Source: an uncultured Bacteroidales bacterium (GTDB taxonomy: Bacteria > Bacteroidota > Bacteroidia > Bacteroidales > Bacteroidaceae). From it: a stretch of DNA of 36,833 nucleotides. Below the pieces are notes generated by a model that saw only the letters and a list, made by a program, of their open reading frames with translations, made no database searches and was not told the DNA's origin. Shown piece after piece: positions 1 through 8,126 of this stretch (positions are counted from its first letter, which is position 1; every line of letters begins with the position of its first letter). The DNA lies in the NCBI GenBank assembly GCA_902800305.1, contig CADCDP010000027.1, positions 1-36,833 on the forward strand, read 5' to 3'. The translations under genes were made by a program, and so were the position numbers.

Positions 1-1
1 C

Positions 2-106
2 CTTGGCAAGGGTACGGACGAGAACGGCACAGCCGACGTGAACAACGACGGCTCGGTGAACATCAGCGACGTAACGGCTCTGGTGAACATCATCTTGGGA
101 AAGTAA
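2..106 (+). CDS. C-terminal end of a dockerin-type secreted protein (partial)
   Basis: Only the last 34 codons lie in the window, so the gene is cut at the left edge. The visible end reads DVNNDGSVNISDVTALVNII followed by LGK and a stop. This is one calcium-binding F-hand of a type I dockerin (D-x-N-x-D-G-x-V-N-I-x-D), and it closely resembles the last residues of the protein at 19355-20119. In Bacteroidales such single dockerin repeats usually end secreted or surface proteins. The body and enzymatic role cannot be seen. A strong hairpin terminator follows 23 bases after the stop. Confidence 0.75.
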   Translation, partial: LGKGTDENGTADVNNDGSVNISDVTALVNIILGK

Positions 107-129
107 GTACCCACTCATCATCCAACGAA

Positions 130-175
130 AAAACCCCGAAAGCACCTCGCTCCAACGAGGCACTTTCGGGGTTTT
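130..175. terminator. Bidirectional intrinsic terminator
   Basis: A 20-bp inverted repeat (AAAACCCCGAAAG with CCTCG, two mismatches in the middle) surrounds a 6-base loop. T runs flank it on both strands: GTTTTC on plus and TTTTTTCG on minus. It lies between two convergent genes, the dockerin protein (+) and the PIN toxin (-), and could end both transcripts. Confidence 0.85.
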
Positions 176-201
176 CTACTGAAACGGCGGAAGGGATGGC
201 A

Positions 202-597
202 CTACACCCAATCTTCTATATCAAGCCCTTCGATATGCTCGAAGTGCTTCCGATTGTGTGTCACGATGGTTAGTCCCATCGCTTTTGCTGCACAACCAAT
301 GAGCAAATCGAAATCCTCAATCTTCTTACCAGCCTTCCAAAGCTTTGCTCTTTCTTGAGCAAATACTTGAACGGTTTGGTCAAAGGGGATGACTTTCATC
401 TCCGTCACAAAAGCATCGACCTGCCTGAGGTTCTCTTCCACTCTGTCACTATAATATGCACCAAATAATAACTCTGCCACAACAGCATCCGAGATGTAGC
501 AGCTTTCAACGTCTATCTCGTTAAGCTTTTCTTCGACACTACGTTTTCCTCTAAGCAGGAAAATGCAGGTGCTTGTGTCGAGCAGGTATCCGTTCAT
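202..597 (-). CDS. vapC: PIN-domain ribonuclease toxin (VapC/FitB type)
   Basis: A 131-residue single-domain protein of typical VapC length. The metal-binding acidic residues of the PIN fold are visible: D7 in LLDTS, E42 in VVAELLFG, and D97 in DFDLLIGCAAKAMG. The closing VTHNRKHF motif holds N115. VapC proteins are Mg-dependent RNases that usually cleave tRNA or rRNA. The start codon overlaps the stop of the upstream antitoxin by 4 bases (ATGA), the usual arrangement for translational coupling in toxin-antitoxin pairs. The family call is firm; the RNA target is unknown. Confidence 0.88.
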   Translation of the reverse strand: MNGYLLDTSTCIFLLRGKRSVEEKLNEIDVESCYISDAVVAELLFGAYYSDRVEENLRQVDAFVTEMKVIPFDQTVQVFAQERAKLWKAGKKIEDFDLLIGCAAKAMGLTIVTHNRKHFEHIEGLDIEDWV

Positions 598-872
598 AGC
601 TCAGTATCAAAAGTGTTATCTGTCCTAGCTGCTCGAATGTCAGCAACAATCTCTTCTGCCGAACGGCTATCTTGCCATACTCCTGCAAAGCGACTCGCCC
701 AACCCTTATGCGCTTTAGGAGGCTCCACTTCCTCTGGTTGAGTCATAGAACTACTGAGTAACACGATAAGATTCAATTTATCTCTGTTGCTCAGCCTTTT
801 CAGCTCTGGCCAAAATTTCTTTGTGGCAGCAGATGATGAATTGGGATTAAGAACATGATGATTCATTTCCAT
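594..872 (-). CDS. Antitoxin partner of the PIN toxin
   Basis: A small protein of about 92 residues directly upstream of the PIN toxin, with a 4-base overlap. The reading frame is open up to 935, but a good promoter places the transcript start near 886. The real start is therefore the ATG at 870-872 or the one two codons later (864-866). The N-terminal half (FWPELKRLSNRDKLNLIVLL) looks helical and the C-terminal half is acidic and probably disordered (SAEEIVADIRAARTDNTF), as expected for an antitoxin that wraps its toxin. I do not recognise a named DNA-binding fold; position and size support the role. Confidence 0.7.
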   Translation of the reverse strand: MEMNHHVLNPNSSSAATKKFWPELKRLSNRDKLNLIVLLSSSMTQPEEVEPPKAHKGWASRFAGVWQDSRSAEEIVADIRAARTDNTFDTEL

Positions 873-891
873 TCCTTTCTGTTTGATGCTG

Positions 892-923
892 CAAAAATAA
901 GCAATCTTTCCAAAATCCCCAAA
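892..923 (-). promoter_or_regulatory. Promoter of the PIN toxin-antitoxin pair
   Basis: On the minus strand, TTTG (complement of 920-923) is followed after 20 bases by TATTTTTG (complement of 892-899). This fits the Bacteroidetes sigma-ABfr consensus TTTG-N19/20-TAnnTTTG. The predicted transcript starts near 886. A 12-base direct repeat AAATCCCCAAAT at 913-924 and 946-957 overlaps and precedes the -33 element and could be an operator. Confidence 0.7.
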
Positions 924-1003
924 TATATTAGCCACAAATATCCCTAAATCCCCAAATTCAGAAAAGAAGTGACTCTAAAAGTGACAACAATTCCTTTGCT
1001 GAA

Positions 1004-3145
1004 CTACTTGACCACGACTCTGTCGCCAAGCATTTTGGCAAGTTCGCGCTGCACTTCTCCGAGAGATTTTATCCGTCGCATGATGTCCATCATACGGGCG
1101 AGGTCGTTCTTCACCTCGGGACGGGTGAGGTCGGCGTTGCATTGTTTCAACTCTTCTTCGACGATGGCGTTCTTGTAGTCGAGCAGGAGGCGTGAGAGGT
1201 AGGTTACTTTCATTTCCTCTTCCGTCTGCTCCATCTGGTTGCCACTACTGAGCTGGTAACGTTCACTAATGAGGTCGGCGGCTTCACGGCTGATGTCCTC
1301 GTCTTGGTTGTTGAGGAGGAACTTGCTGGCGATGAAGCCTTCGTCGTGAACGTGCTTACAGGTGAGGTCAAGCATCTTGGCATAGAGGGGTGAACGGAGC
1401 CGGATGTCATCGTAGGCAAGGTCGCCTTGCACGTATTCTGCCAAGGCCATCTGGGTGTTTTCCCCTTCTGAATCAGTGCTTTCAATGGGCTGTTCTCCAT
1501 ATCGTGTGACGAGGGTAAGGATGAGTCGTTCGAGGGCGAAGAAGCGTTCAGCAGACCCAGTCCTTAGACCCTCTCCCCAACCCTCCCCCGTAATGGGGAG
1601 GGAGCCATTCGGGGTGTTTGTTTCTTGTTCGACGGAGAGGGAGGCGAAGGAATCGTCTTCTTGTATGGGATTCGCTGGTTGATTGGGTGAAGCACCAATT
1701 GGCAATAGGTTTTCTTGCTCGCCGGATGGTGCTCCCTCCCCATTACGGGGGAGGGCTGGGGAGAGGGTCTGGTTCTCTCTCAGCCTTTCCGCTCTTTCCC
1801 GTTCCCGCTGTGCCTCCTTCTTCATGTTTTCGAGGATGGCGGCACGGTTTTTGTTGGCACCACGCATTAGGATGGCTTCGTCCATGTTGAGGATTTCGGC
1901 GCACTCATGCACGTAGGTGGAACGGATAATCTCGTCAGGAATGACGGCGATGCTTCGGACAATGTCCTCGGTCAGTTGAGCGCGTTTGATGGGGTCGCGC
2001 TCTGCATCTTTGAGCAGGAGGTTGGTCTTGAAGAGGATGAAGTCGGTCTGGTGGGCTGCCACATACTCCTTGAACTCCTGTGCGTTATGCTTGCGTGAGA
2101 AGCTGTCGGGGTCGTCACCATCGGGCAGGAGGAGTATCTTCACGTTCATACCTTCGGCAAGAAGCATATCGGTGGAACGTGTGGCGGCATGGATGCCAGC
2201 TTCGTCTCCATCATAGAGAAGGGTGATGTTGTTGGTGAAGCGATGGAGAAGGTGGATTTGTGCCTCGTTGAGGGCGGTTCCAGAGTTGGCCACCACATTC
2301 TCAATGCCACATTGGTGCATGGCAAGCACGTCGGTGTAGCCCTCCACCATATAGACCATGTCTTCCTTGGCTATCTGCTTCTTGGCTTGGAAGATGCCGT
2401 ATAACTCGTTGGCTTTGTGGTAGATGATGGAGTCTGGGGAATTGACGTATTTCTGATTGACTCCTTTGGTGCGGGCATCGAGCACACGACCGCCAAAGGC
2501 TACGACCTTGCCGTTGACGGCCACCCAAGGGAACATGGCACGACCTCGAAAACGGTCGTAGAGGGTGCCGTTGTCGCGCTTGATGCAGAGTCCTGTATCG
2601 ACCAGGAATTTTTCGTTGTACCCTTTTGCCTTAGCCTCTTTCGACATGGCATCGGGGCTATCAAGACAGAAGCCGAGGCGGAACTTGGCGATGATGTCGT
2701 CGCGGAAGCCACGACTGCGGAAGTAGGCGAGTCCGACAGCGCGACCGTCTTGGTTGTTCTGCATGGTTTGGCTGAAATACTTGGCAGCCCATTCATTGAC
2801 GGCGAACATACTCTCACGCTCGTTCATCCGCTGCCGCTGTTCGTCGGTCATCTCCTCTTCCTCGACGGGGATTCCGTATTTTTTGGCCAAGTGTTTCAGT
2901 GCTTCGACGTAAGACATCTGCTCCATCTCCATGATGAAGTGGACGGAATTGCCGCCTTTGCCGCAGCTGAAGCACTTGCACACGCCACGGGCAGGAGAGA
3001 CGGAGAAGGAGGGAGTCTTGTCGTCGTGGAAAGGACACAATCCCTTGTAGCTTGCACCTGCACGGCGAAGCGTCACGTAGTCGGACACAACGTCAACGAT
3101 GTTGGCGGCATCCACGATACGGTCGATGGTGGATTGTGGAATCAA
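1004..3145 (-). CDS. dnaG: DNA primase with an in-frame repeat insertion
   Basis: DnaG makes RNA primers at the replication fork. The 713-residue protein has the N-terminal CHC2 zinc finger (C37, H40, C58, C61). It then has the TOPRIM catalytic core with VEGYTDVLAM near residue 267 and the metal-binding DGDEAG near 315, followed by PDGDDPDS. Residues about 459-527 are an extra segment encoded by an inverted-repeat element. It falls in the linker between the polymerase core and the C-terminal helicase-binding region, where it may be tolerated. The start codon is TTG, chosen because IPQSTIDRIVDAANIVDVV matches the conserved DnaG N terminus. It overlaps the folE stop by 4 bases (TTGA). Last gene of the 6848-1004 operon. 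Confidence 0.95.
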   Translation of the reverse strand: MIPQSTIDRIVDAANIVDVVSDYVTLRRAGASYKGLCPFHDDKTPSFSVSPARGVCKCFSCGKGGNSVHFIMEMEQMSYVEALKHLAKKYGIPVEEEEMTDEQRQRMNERESMFAVNEWAAKYFSQTMQNNQDGRAVGLAYFRSRGFRDDIIAKFRLGFCLDSPDAMSKEAKAKGYNEKFLVDTGLCIKRDNGTLYDRFRGRAMFPWVAVNGKVVAFGGRVLDARTKGVNQKYVNSPDSIIYHKANELYGIFQAKKQIAKEDMVYMVEGYTDVLAMHQCGIENVVANSGTALNEAQIHLLHRFTNNITLLYDGDEAGIHAATRSTDMLLAEGMNVKILLLPDGDDPDSFSRKHNAQEFKEYVAAHQTDFILFKTNLLLKDAERDPIKRAQLTEDIVRSIAVIPDEIIRSTYVHECAEILNMDEAILMRGANKNRAAILENMKKEAQRERERAERLRENQTLSPALPRNGEGAPSGEQENLLPIGASPNQPANPIQEDDSFASLSVEQETNTPNGSLPITGEGWGEGLRTGSAERFFALERLILTLVTRYGEQPIESTDSEGENTQMALAEYVQGDLAYDDIRLRSPLYAKMLDLTCKHVHDEGFIASKFLLNNQDEDISREAADLISERYQLSSGNQMEQTEEEMKVTYLSRLLLDYKNAIVEEELKQCNADLTRPEVKNDLARMMDIMRRIKSLGEVQRELAKMLGDRVVVK
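1566..1770. repeat. Palindromic element inserted in frame in dnaG
   Basis: Two 40-bp arms, 1566-1605 and 1731-1770, are inverted copies matching at 39 of 40 positions, separated by 125 bp. Each arm begins AGACCCTCTCCCC from the outside and contains an 8-bp hairpin (CCCTCCCC, loop CGTAAT, GGGGAGGG). Read as part of dnaG, the first arm encodes TLSPALPRNGEGA and the second encodes GSLPITGEGWGEGL. The element keeps the frame open. A related, more degenerate element lies in recG at 24115-24244. Confidence 0.85.
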
Positions 3146-3705
3146 ATTAGATGTAGGAATTCTTTACGTTTTTCGATGTTTTCGAACACACCGGTGTAGT
3201 ACATGGTTTTTGTGACAGAGCCTTGTTTCTCGATGCCACGCATCTGGACACAGAGGTGCTGTGCCTCTATCATAACGATGGCACCGAGTGGCGTGAGGGC
3301 TTGCTGAAGGCAGTCGCATATCTGTTTGGTGAGATGCTCCTGCACCTGAAGGCGGTGGGTGAAGATATCAACCATGCGTGGTATCTTGCTGAGCCCCACG
3401 ATGTGCCCATTGGGGATGTAGGCTATATGAACCTTGCCGAAGAAAGGCAGAATGTGGTGTTCGCAAAGTGAGTAGAACTCGATGTCCTTGACAAGCACCA
3501 TCTGGTCGTAGTCTTCCTGAAACATGGCGGATTGCAGGGTAGCTACAGGATCCATCGCATAGCCTTTGGTCAGTTCGAGGAACGACCGCGCCATACGTTC
3601 GGGAGTCCTGACAAGCCCCTCGCGTTGTGGGTCTTCGCCGATAACTTCAAGATTCTTTACACACGTGCTTTTAAGTATTTCTATCTGTTCTTCTCTGTTC
3701 ATCAT
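3142..3705 (-). CDS. folE: GTP cyclohydrolase I
   Basis: Converts GTP to 7,8-dihydroneopterin triphosphate, the first step of tetrahydrofolate synthesis. The 187-residue protein from the ATG at 3705 has the family hallmarks: EGLVRTPERMAR, the zinc ligands C81 and H84 in SLCEHHILPFFG, C152 in QHLCVQMRG, and VGLSKIPRMVD. The frame is open further upstream, but that part overlaps the SPOR gene and is unlike FolE. The chosen ATG lies 11 bases after the SPOR stop. A second ATG follows immediately. It overlaps dnaG by 4 bases, so both are probably translated from one message. Confidence 0.95.
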   Translation of the reverse strand: MMNREEQIEILKSTCVKNLEVIGEDPQREGLVRTPERMARSFLELTKGYAMDPVATLQSAMFQEDYDQMVLVKDIEFYSLCEHHILPFFGKVHIAYIPNGHIVGLSKIPRMVDIFTHRLQVQEHLTKQICDCLQQALTPLGAIVMIEAQHLCVQMRGIEKQGSVTKTMYYTGVFENIEKRKEFLHLI

Positions 3706-3716
3706 TTCTTTGTGGA

Positions 3717-4205
3717 TTATTGATAGATGATGACCTCGCTCTTGACAATAATGGCATCGTCTGTCAGTTTGGCATCTTTCAGCTTCTTGAGGTAGTCGGC
3801 AGCCTCTTGGCGTGTGACGAAATCGCCCACGCGGCATCGCCAATTGGGCGACTCAAAGGTGGTGTACGCCTGAAGTTCGGGAAAGAGTGTTGTCACTCTT
3901 GTGCCCATGCGTTGAGCGTTTGTTTGGTCGATTCGTGCACTGCCACCCCAGAACACCTGGATGCGGTAGCCACGAGCCTTCATCTTTTTTCCGGTCTGAA
4001 TGGTAGGAAAGTCTTTCCTCTCTTCCTTTTTCTCAGGAACATATTGCTTCTTCCCGTTCACCAAGTCGTCAAGCAGGGTATCCTGATGTACCGTCACAGT
4101 GCCTTGTCCAGCGGCCTTGCTGGTAAGATGGTCGATGAACCCTTGTGCAGACATGGTGAGGGTGCAGAGAAAGATGGAAAGTGTGAGAGAAAGAAGTCTT
4201 TTCAT
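3717..4205 (-). CDS. Secreted SPOR-domain protein
   Basis: A 162-residue protein with a signal peptide (MKRLLSLTLSIFLCTLTMSA, cut near residue 20). A short charged linker follows, then a C-terminal SPOR-like domain at about residues 80-160: YRIQVFWGG, NAQRMGTRV, then WRCRVGDFVTRQEAADYLKK. SPOR domains bind glycan strands of peptidoglycan lacking stem peptides, often at the division site. Precise role unknown. It lies between tpiA and folE on the same strand. Confidence 0.82.
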   Translation of the reverse strand: MKRLLSLTLSIFLCTLTMSAQGFIDHLTSKAAGQGTVTVHQDTLLDDLVNGKKQYVPEKKEERKDFPTIQTGKKMKARGYRIQVFWGGSARIDQTNAQRMGTRVTTLFPELQAYTTFESPNWRCRVGDFVTRQEAADYLKKLKDAKLTDDAIIVKSEVIIYQ

Positions 4206-4238
4206 GTTGGGGTTGAAGTTAGAAGAATTTTTAATTCA

Positions 4239-4330
4239 TAACTCATCATTCACAACTGATAATTACTTGACGGTTTGAAGACATTGCGTTAGCCCGATGA
4301 AGAATTACCAATTGTGAATGATGAAAGTTA
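4239..4330. repeat. Imperfect inverted repeat in the SPOR-tpiA gap
   Basis: The arms 4239-4265 and 4303-4330 share inverted sequence around CATCATTCACAA and TTGTGAATGATG with several mismatches. The 134-base gap between the SPOR gene and tpiA otherwise shows no promoter consensus. It may be a degenerate intergenic palindromic repeat. It has no T run, so it does not look like a strong terminator. Confidence 0.5.
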
Positions 4331-4339
4331 AGTAAATGA

Positions 4340-5098
4340 TTATTTCCAAGCGTCGATGATGCCCTTGAAGTCAGCGACTTTCAGCGAAGCACCGCCGATG
4401 AGGCCACCGTCAATGTCGGGCTTTGCGAAAAGCTCAGGAGCGTTGGATGCCTTGCAAGAGCCGCCGTAGAGGATGGATGTCTCGGCTGCAACCTGTGCAC
4501 CATACTTCTCAGCAACGACGGAACGGATGTAGGCGTGGATTTCCTCTGCCTGTTCAGCTGAGGCGGTCTTGCCTGTACCGATAGCCCAGATGGGTTCGTA
4601 GGCAATCACGATGTTCTTGAACTGCTCTGGAGTGAGGTGGAATACAGAGCCTTCGAGTTCTGCCTTCACAACGGCATTCTGCTCGTTGGCTTCGCGCTGT
4701 GCGAGCGACTCACCGATGCAGAAGATGACCTTGAGGCCATTGGCGAGAGCCAGTTCCACTTTCTCCTTCAGAATTTCGGGAGTCTCGTTGTAGTACTCGC
4801 GACGCTCTGAGTGACCCAGGATAACGTACTCAGCACCTGTAGATTTCACCATCTCGGCAGACACTTCGCCTGTGTAAGCACCAGAAGCTTTGTCGGCGCA
4901 GTTCTCAGCACCGAGGCCAATCACATTGTGGTCGATGATTTCAGACACCTTTGCAAGATGGATGAAAGGAGTGCAGATAACGACATCGCAGTTTGGTTTG
5001 TCAGCAGCGAGAGCCTCGTTAAGGCCCTGTGCCAATTCGATACCTTCCTGGAGATTCTTGTTCATCTTCCAGTTTCCAGCAACAATTTTCTTTGCCAT
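4340..5098 (-). CDS. tpiA: Triosephosphate isomerase
   Basis: Interconverts dihydroxyacetone phosphate and glyceraldehyde 3-phosphate in glycolysis and gluconeogenesis. The 252-residue length is normal. Active-site residues are all present: N9 and K11 in AGNWKMN, H96 in VILGHSERR, and E168 in [13 protein letters not shown]. The C-terminal phosphate-binding [11 protein letters not shown] and GLIGGASL are also visible. It follows the DoxX-like gene after 39 bases and is probably in the operon from 6893. Confidence 0.98.
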   Translation of the reverse strand: MAKKIVAGNWKMNKNLQEGIELAQGLNEALAADKPNCDVVICTPFIHLAKVSEIIDHNVIGLGAENCADKASGAYTGEVSAEMVKSTGAEYVILGHSERREYYNETPEILKEKVELALANGLKVIFCIGESLAQREANEQNAVVKAELEGSVFHLTPEQFKNIVIAYEPIWAIGTGKTASAEQAEEIHAYIRSVVAEKYGAQVAAETSILYGGSCKASNAPELFAKPDIDGGLIGGASLKVADFKGIIDAWK

Positions 5099-5137
5099 AG
5101 TCTTGTTGTTTTTTAGAGGGTTAAACTTCTTGTTAAT

Positions 5138-6304
5138 CTATTTTTTGTTTGTTGAGTCATTCGTCAAAATGCCATACTTTTCTGTGAGGTCTTTCTCGTT
5201 TGGCATGTTGTAGTTACTCCATTTATGGGTGATAACGCCGTCGTGGAGAAGCACCAAACCCGGTTCTCCTCGAACGATCGTCTTCAGCTCTCGGTCGTCG
5301 GATGTGTAGTAGTCGTACTCGGCTCCTGTATGGTCGTTCCAATAGGTTTGTGCATGTTGGTCTGCCAACGATGTGATGCAATAGAACCCAAGGCCGTGGT
5401 CTTTGGCAAAGCCATACACCTCATTCACCCTGTCGATGCAGCCTTCGTCGGCATTGGTCAGGGAGGGAATAATGAGCAGGAATGTATAGCCGTCGGCGAA
5501 GAGAATGTCCTCGGTAATGTCTTCATTCTCGGCATTCATCACATAAAAATCAGCGGTGGCGGTGTGCGTCTCTTCCAGCGGTGTACGTCGTGTCTCCACG
5601 TATGTCCAAGTGGAATCGGGGTCTTCATCTTCAGCGGTCAGTTCGAGTGTCTTCCCGTCTTTCTCATAGATGATTCTCACATCATATTGAGGTGTTCCCG
5701 ATGTTCCAGCCACGGTTTCCCGCAGGTTTGTCCCAATCTTGTAGGGGCGGAAATCGAGCACAGGTTGGCAGATAATGCAGTAAACAGCGTACCCGATAAT
5801 GAAACAGAGTGATACGAAGACGATAAACCACTTGAGGACTGGACCGATAAAGTTGAACTGCAACCGATAGTAACGGTAGGTCAAGATGGCTGCGGCCAAT
5901 AACACTATGTTTTTTGCCAAGGTGGCTTCGTTGCTTAGGACGAGTGCATCGCCAAAGCATCCGCAGTCAGACACGGGGTTGGCGACGACGATATAGACCG
6001 TCAGAATTGTCATTACCACCATAAAAGCCAAGGTGATGCTCGATGTCTTTTTTCGGTCTATTCCAAACAGGGTGTAGATGCCAATCGTAAATTCGAAGAA
6101 GGCCAGCATGACTGCACATCCCAACAGGAAGGTGTCAGGCAATGCACGAGAGGACATGGCATTGACATAATCCTGCAGTTTGTACATCGTGCCCAATGGG
6201 TCGTTGGCTTTCACGAATCCACTGAAAATGAAGGTCGCCGCTAATAGCAAACGACAAACATTAACCGCTATTACAAGTGCTTTTGTCTTAATCTTCGTGG
6301 GCAT
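5138..6304 (-). CDS. DoxX/MauE-like membrane protein with thioredoxin-like C-terminal region
   Basis: A 388-residue protein. The N-terminal half has several hydrophobic segments (about residues 10-30, 60-80, 90-108, 128-145, 158-180) and a DCGCFG motif near residue 113, typical of the MauE/DoxX group linked to redox or disulfide handling. The soluble C-terminal half resembles a thioredoxin-like fold (FLLIIPSLTNADEGCIDRV then GLVLLHDGVITHKW) but has no CXXC pair. The start overlaps the upstream DUF1599 gene by 17 bases. Bacteroidales genomes commonly keep this gene beside tpiA. Function is unproven. Confidence 0.8.
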   Translation of the reverse strand: MPTKIKTKALVIAVNVCRLLLAATFIFSGFVKANDPLGTMYKLQDYVNAMSSRALPDTFLLGCAVMLAFFEFTIGIYTLFGIDRKKTSSITLAFMVVMTILTVYIVVANPVSDCGCFGDALVLSNEATLAKNIVLLAAAILTYRYYRLQFNFIGPVLKWFIVFVSLCFIIGYAVYCIICQPVLDFRPYKIGTNLRETVAGTSGTPQYDVRIIYEKDGKTLELTAEDEDPDSTWTYVETRRTPLEETHTATADFYVMNAENEDITEDILFADGYTFLLIIPSLTNADEGCIDRVNEVYGFAKDHGLGFYCITSLADQHAQTYWNDHTGAEYDYYTSDDRELKTIVRGEPGLVLLHDGVITHKWSNYNMPNEKDLTEKYGILTNDSTNKK

Positions 6305-6848
6305 CTTTAGCTTCCGTGAGTTTTATGAGTCCGAACACGGAGTAGTTAATCATATCGAGATAGTTGGCATCAATGCCTTCAGAGACGAGCGTCTGACCGT
6401 CATGTTCCTCTATCTGCTTGGTACGGTTCAGCTTCATCAAGATAAGGTCGGTGTAGCTGCTCACTCTCATGGAACGCCATGCCTCGTCGTAGTCATGGTT
6501 TTTTCGAAGCATCAATTCGAGGGCGGTCTGTGCGTATTTATCGTAATACTCCATGGCTTTCTCCGCAGTGATGTCTTCGGTCTCGGCATATCCTAATTCT
6601 AATTGGATAAGCCCGACGATGCCATAGTTGACAATAGCCTGGAACTCCGGGAATATGCCTTCATCTACCAGCGAGACACCTTTCACCTCTAAACTTCGGA
6701 TGCGGTTGGCTTTGATGAATATCTGGTCAGTCACCGATGAGGGTCGCATGATACGCCATGCGGCACCATAGTCGTGAAGTTTTTTGTGGAAAATATCACG
6801 GCATCCGGCCATGGCCTGCTTGAATTGTTGCTGAGTGTCCATATCCAT
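6288..6848 (-). CDS. DUF1599-family protein with two repeated halves
   Basis: A 186-residue protein made of two similar halves. Residues about 24-90 and 115-182 both carry HDYxxAWRxMRxSSxTDxIxxKxNR followed by EG and NYxxxGLIxL. This matches DUF1599, which I recall being linked by comparative genomics to nucleotide modification. The activity is not established here. It is the first gene behind a clear promoter at 6863-6893. An alternative start is two codons in (MDTQQQ). It overlaps the next gene by 17 bases. Confidence 0.8.
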   Translation of the reverse strand: MDMDTQQQFKQAMAGCRDIFHKKLHDYGAAWRIMRPSSVTDQIFIKANRIRSLEVKGVSLVDEGIFPEFQAIVNYGIVGLIQLELGYAETEDITAEKAMEYYDKYAQTALELMLRKNHDYDEAWRSMRVSSYTDLILMKLNRTKQIEEHDGQTLVSEGIDANYLDMINYSVFGLIKLTEAKDAHED

Positions 6849-6862
6849 TCTGATAATTCATG

Positions 6863-6893
6863 CAAAGGTACGATTAAGTGAGCACAATACAAA
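6863..6893 (-). promoter_or_regulatory. Promoter of the DUF1599-to-dnaG operon
   Basis: On the minus strand, TTTG (complement of 6890-6893) is followed by exactly 19 bases and then TACCTTTG (complement of 6863-6870), a full match to the Bacteroidetes consensus. The predicted start is near 6856, only about 8 bases before the first codon. A second, weaker TACCTTTG lies at 6948-6955. No other good promoter was seen down to 1004, so the six genes may share this one. Confidence 0.8.
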
Positions 6894-7020
6894 GGAAAAA
6901 AGATATTTTTTACTTTTATTGTCGAACGTAAGTACCTTCGACGGAGTCAAAGGTACGGAAAATAAGTGAAAAGTGACCAAAAAAAGTAGGAAAAATAAAA
7001 CTCGACGGGTTATTCCCTAT

Positions 7021-7056
7021 AAAAAGAGCGTCAAGCAATGGAAATTGCTTGACGCT
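7021..7056 (-). terminator. Terminator of the M23 peptidase gene
   Basis: A perfect 13-bp stem (AGCGTCAAGCAAT with its complement) surrounds a 4-base loop, and on the minus strand it is followed by CTTTTTATA. It lies 24 bases after the stop of the M23 peptidase gene and separates that gene from the next operon. Confidence 0.9.
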
Positions 7057-7079
7057 TATAGTGAGTTGTCTGCTGGTGG

Positions 7080-8084
7080 TTACGAACACTTGATGACCTG
7101 TCCTTTGCGCAGAACGGCGGTTGACTTGATTCCGTTGAGCCTGCAAAGTTTATCTACAGTCGTGCCATGCTTTTTGGCGATGGCATAGAGCGTGTCGCCT
7201 GACTTGACTGAATAGGACGAGGATTTAGCTGTAGTCCTTTTTCTTGCCTTCGATTTGGGAGTTGCGCTTTGTTTCGTGGCTGTGGTTTCTGCCGGAGTAT
7301 TCTCGTCGGTTCCTTCCGTAGCCGTTGAAACCATAGCTAACTCCTTATTTTCCTCTTCTTTTTCGACGCGGCTGGCTGTACGAGAAGCTGTAGCAGTCCT
7401 GGAGTAAGATTCCCCGTGAACGGCATAGAAGTCTCCCGTCACGTCCTGATGCTCGAAGTCGAACAGCAAAGCTGGGTTGATGGGCTTGCCAAGCAGACGT
7501 GTCTCGAAATGAAGGTGAGAACCAGAAGACCTACCTGTGTTACCACCCAAACCGATAGGTTCACCCGCACGAACCACCTGATCCTTCTTCACAATCTGCT
7601 TGCTCAAGTGGCCATAAAGCGTTTCAAGACCATTGGGGTGACGAATCACGATGTAGTAGCCATAACCACCACCATTGTACTTACAGATACGCACCTTGCC
7701 ATCGAAAGCAGCACGGATGGTATCACCAATATAGACCTTGATGTCCAAACCTTCATGTTGGCGTCCCCAACGTGGGCCATACAAAGAGTTGATTTTACGG
7801 CTTGGGGTAGGCATACAGAAACCTCTCAAGTCAATCTTGTAGTTCGCAGGAACAGCACCCGAACAATTTCTAATGTTGTCCGTCCAGTCCGTATAAATAT
7901 TTGCTGCGGGATTGTTGAGGTCAGCAGAAATAGCTGCGGTATTGTTGAGTTTTACGTTGCGAATGTCCCTGAGTCTCTTATCTGACGGAGCCTGTCTTGC
8001 GATGATGTCCTGAGCGAAGCCACTGACGGATGCCATTGACAGCAATGCGACTCCAAGGGTTTGTTTAATGAATGAAAAGTTCAC
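7080..8084 (-). CDS. Secreted M23 metallopeptidase with LysM domain
   Basis: A 334-residue predicted cell-wall hydrolase. A signal peptide (residues 1-25, ending SGFAQ) leads to an M23/LytM domain at about 96-215, with zinc ligands H110 and D114 (HEGLDIK) and H192 (SHLHFE), plus catalytic H159 (YGHL). A basic, Thr/Ser-rich linker at about 228-288 joins a C-terminal LysM domain at 290-333 (YSVKSGDTLYAIAKKHGTTV). All catalytic residues are present, so it should be an active endopeptidase acting on peptidoglycan cross-links. It follows ndk after 42 bases with no separate promoter visible. Confidence 0.93.
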   Translation of the reverse strand: MNFSFIKQTLGVALLSMASVSGFAQDIIARQAPSDKRLRDIRNVKLNNTAAISADLNNPAANIYTDWTDNIRNCSGAVPANYKIDLRGFCMPTPSRKINSLYGPRWGRQHEGLDIKVYIGDTIRAAFDGKVRICKYNGGGYGYYIVIRHPNGLETLYGHLSKQIVKKDQVVRAGEPIGLGGNTGRSSGSHLHFETRLLGKPINPALLFDFEHQDVTGDFYAVHGESYSRTATASRTASRVEKEEENKELAMVSTATEGTDENTPAETTATKQSATPKSKARKRTTAKSSSYSVKSGDTLYAIAKKHGTTVDKLCRLNGIKSTAVLRKGQVIKCS

Positions 8085-8126
8085 GGGTTGTTTGTAGTTT
8101 TTAGGTTGATAGGGTAAAATGATTTT

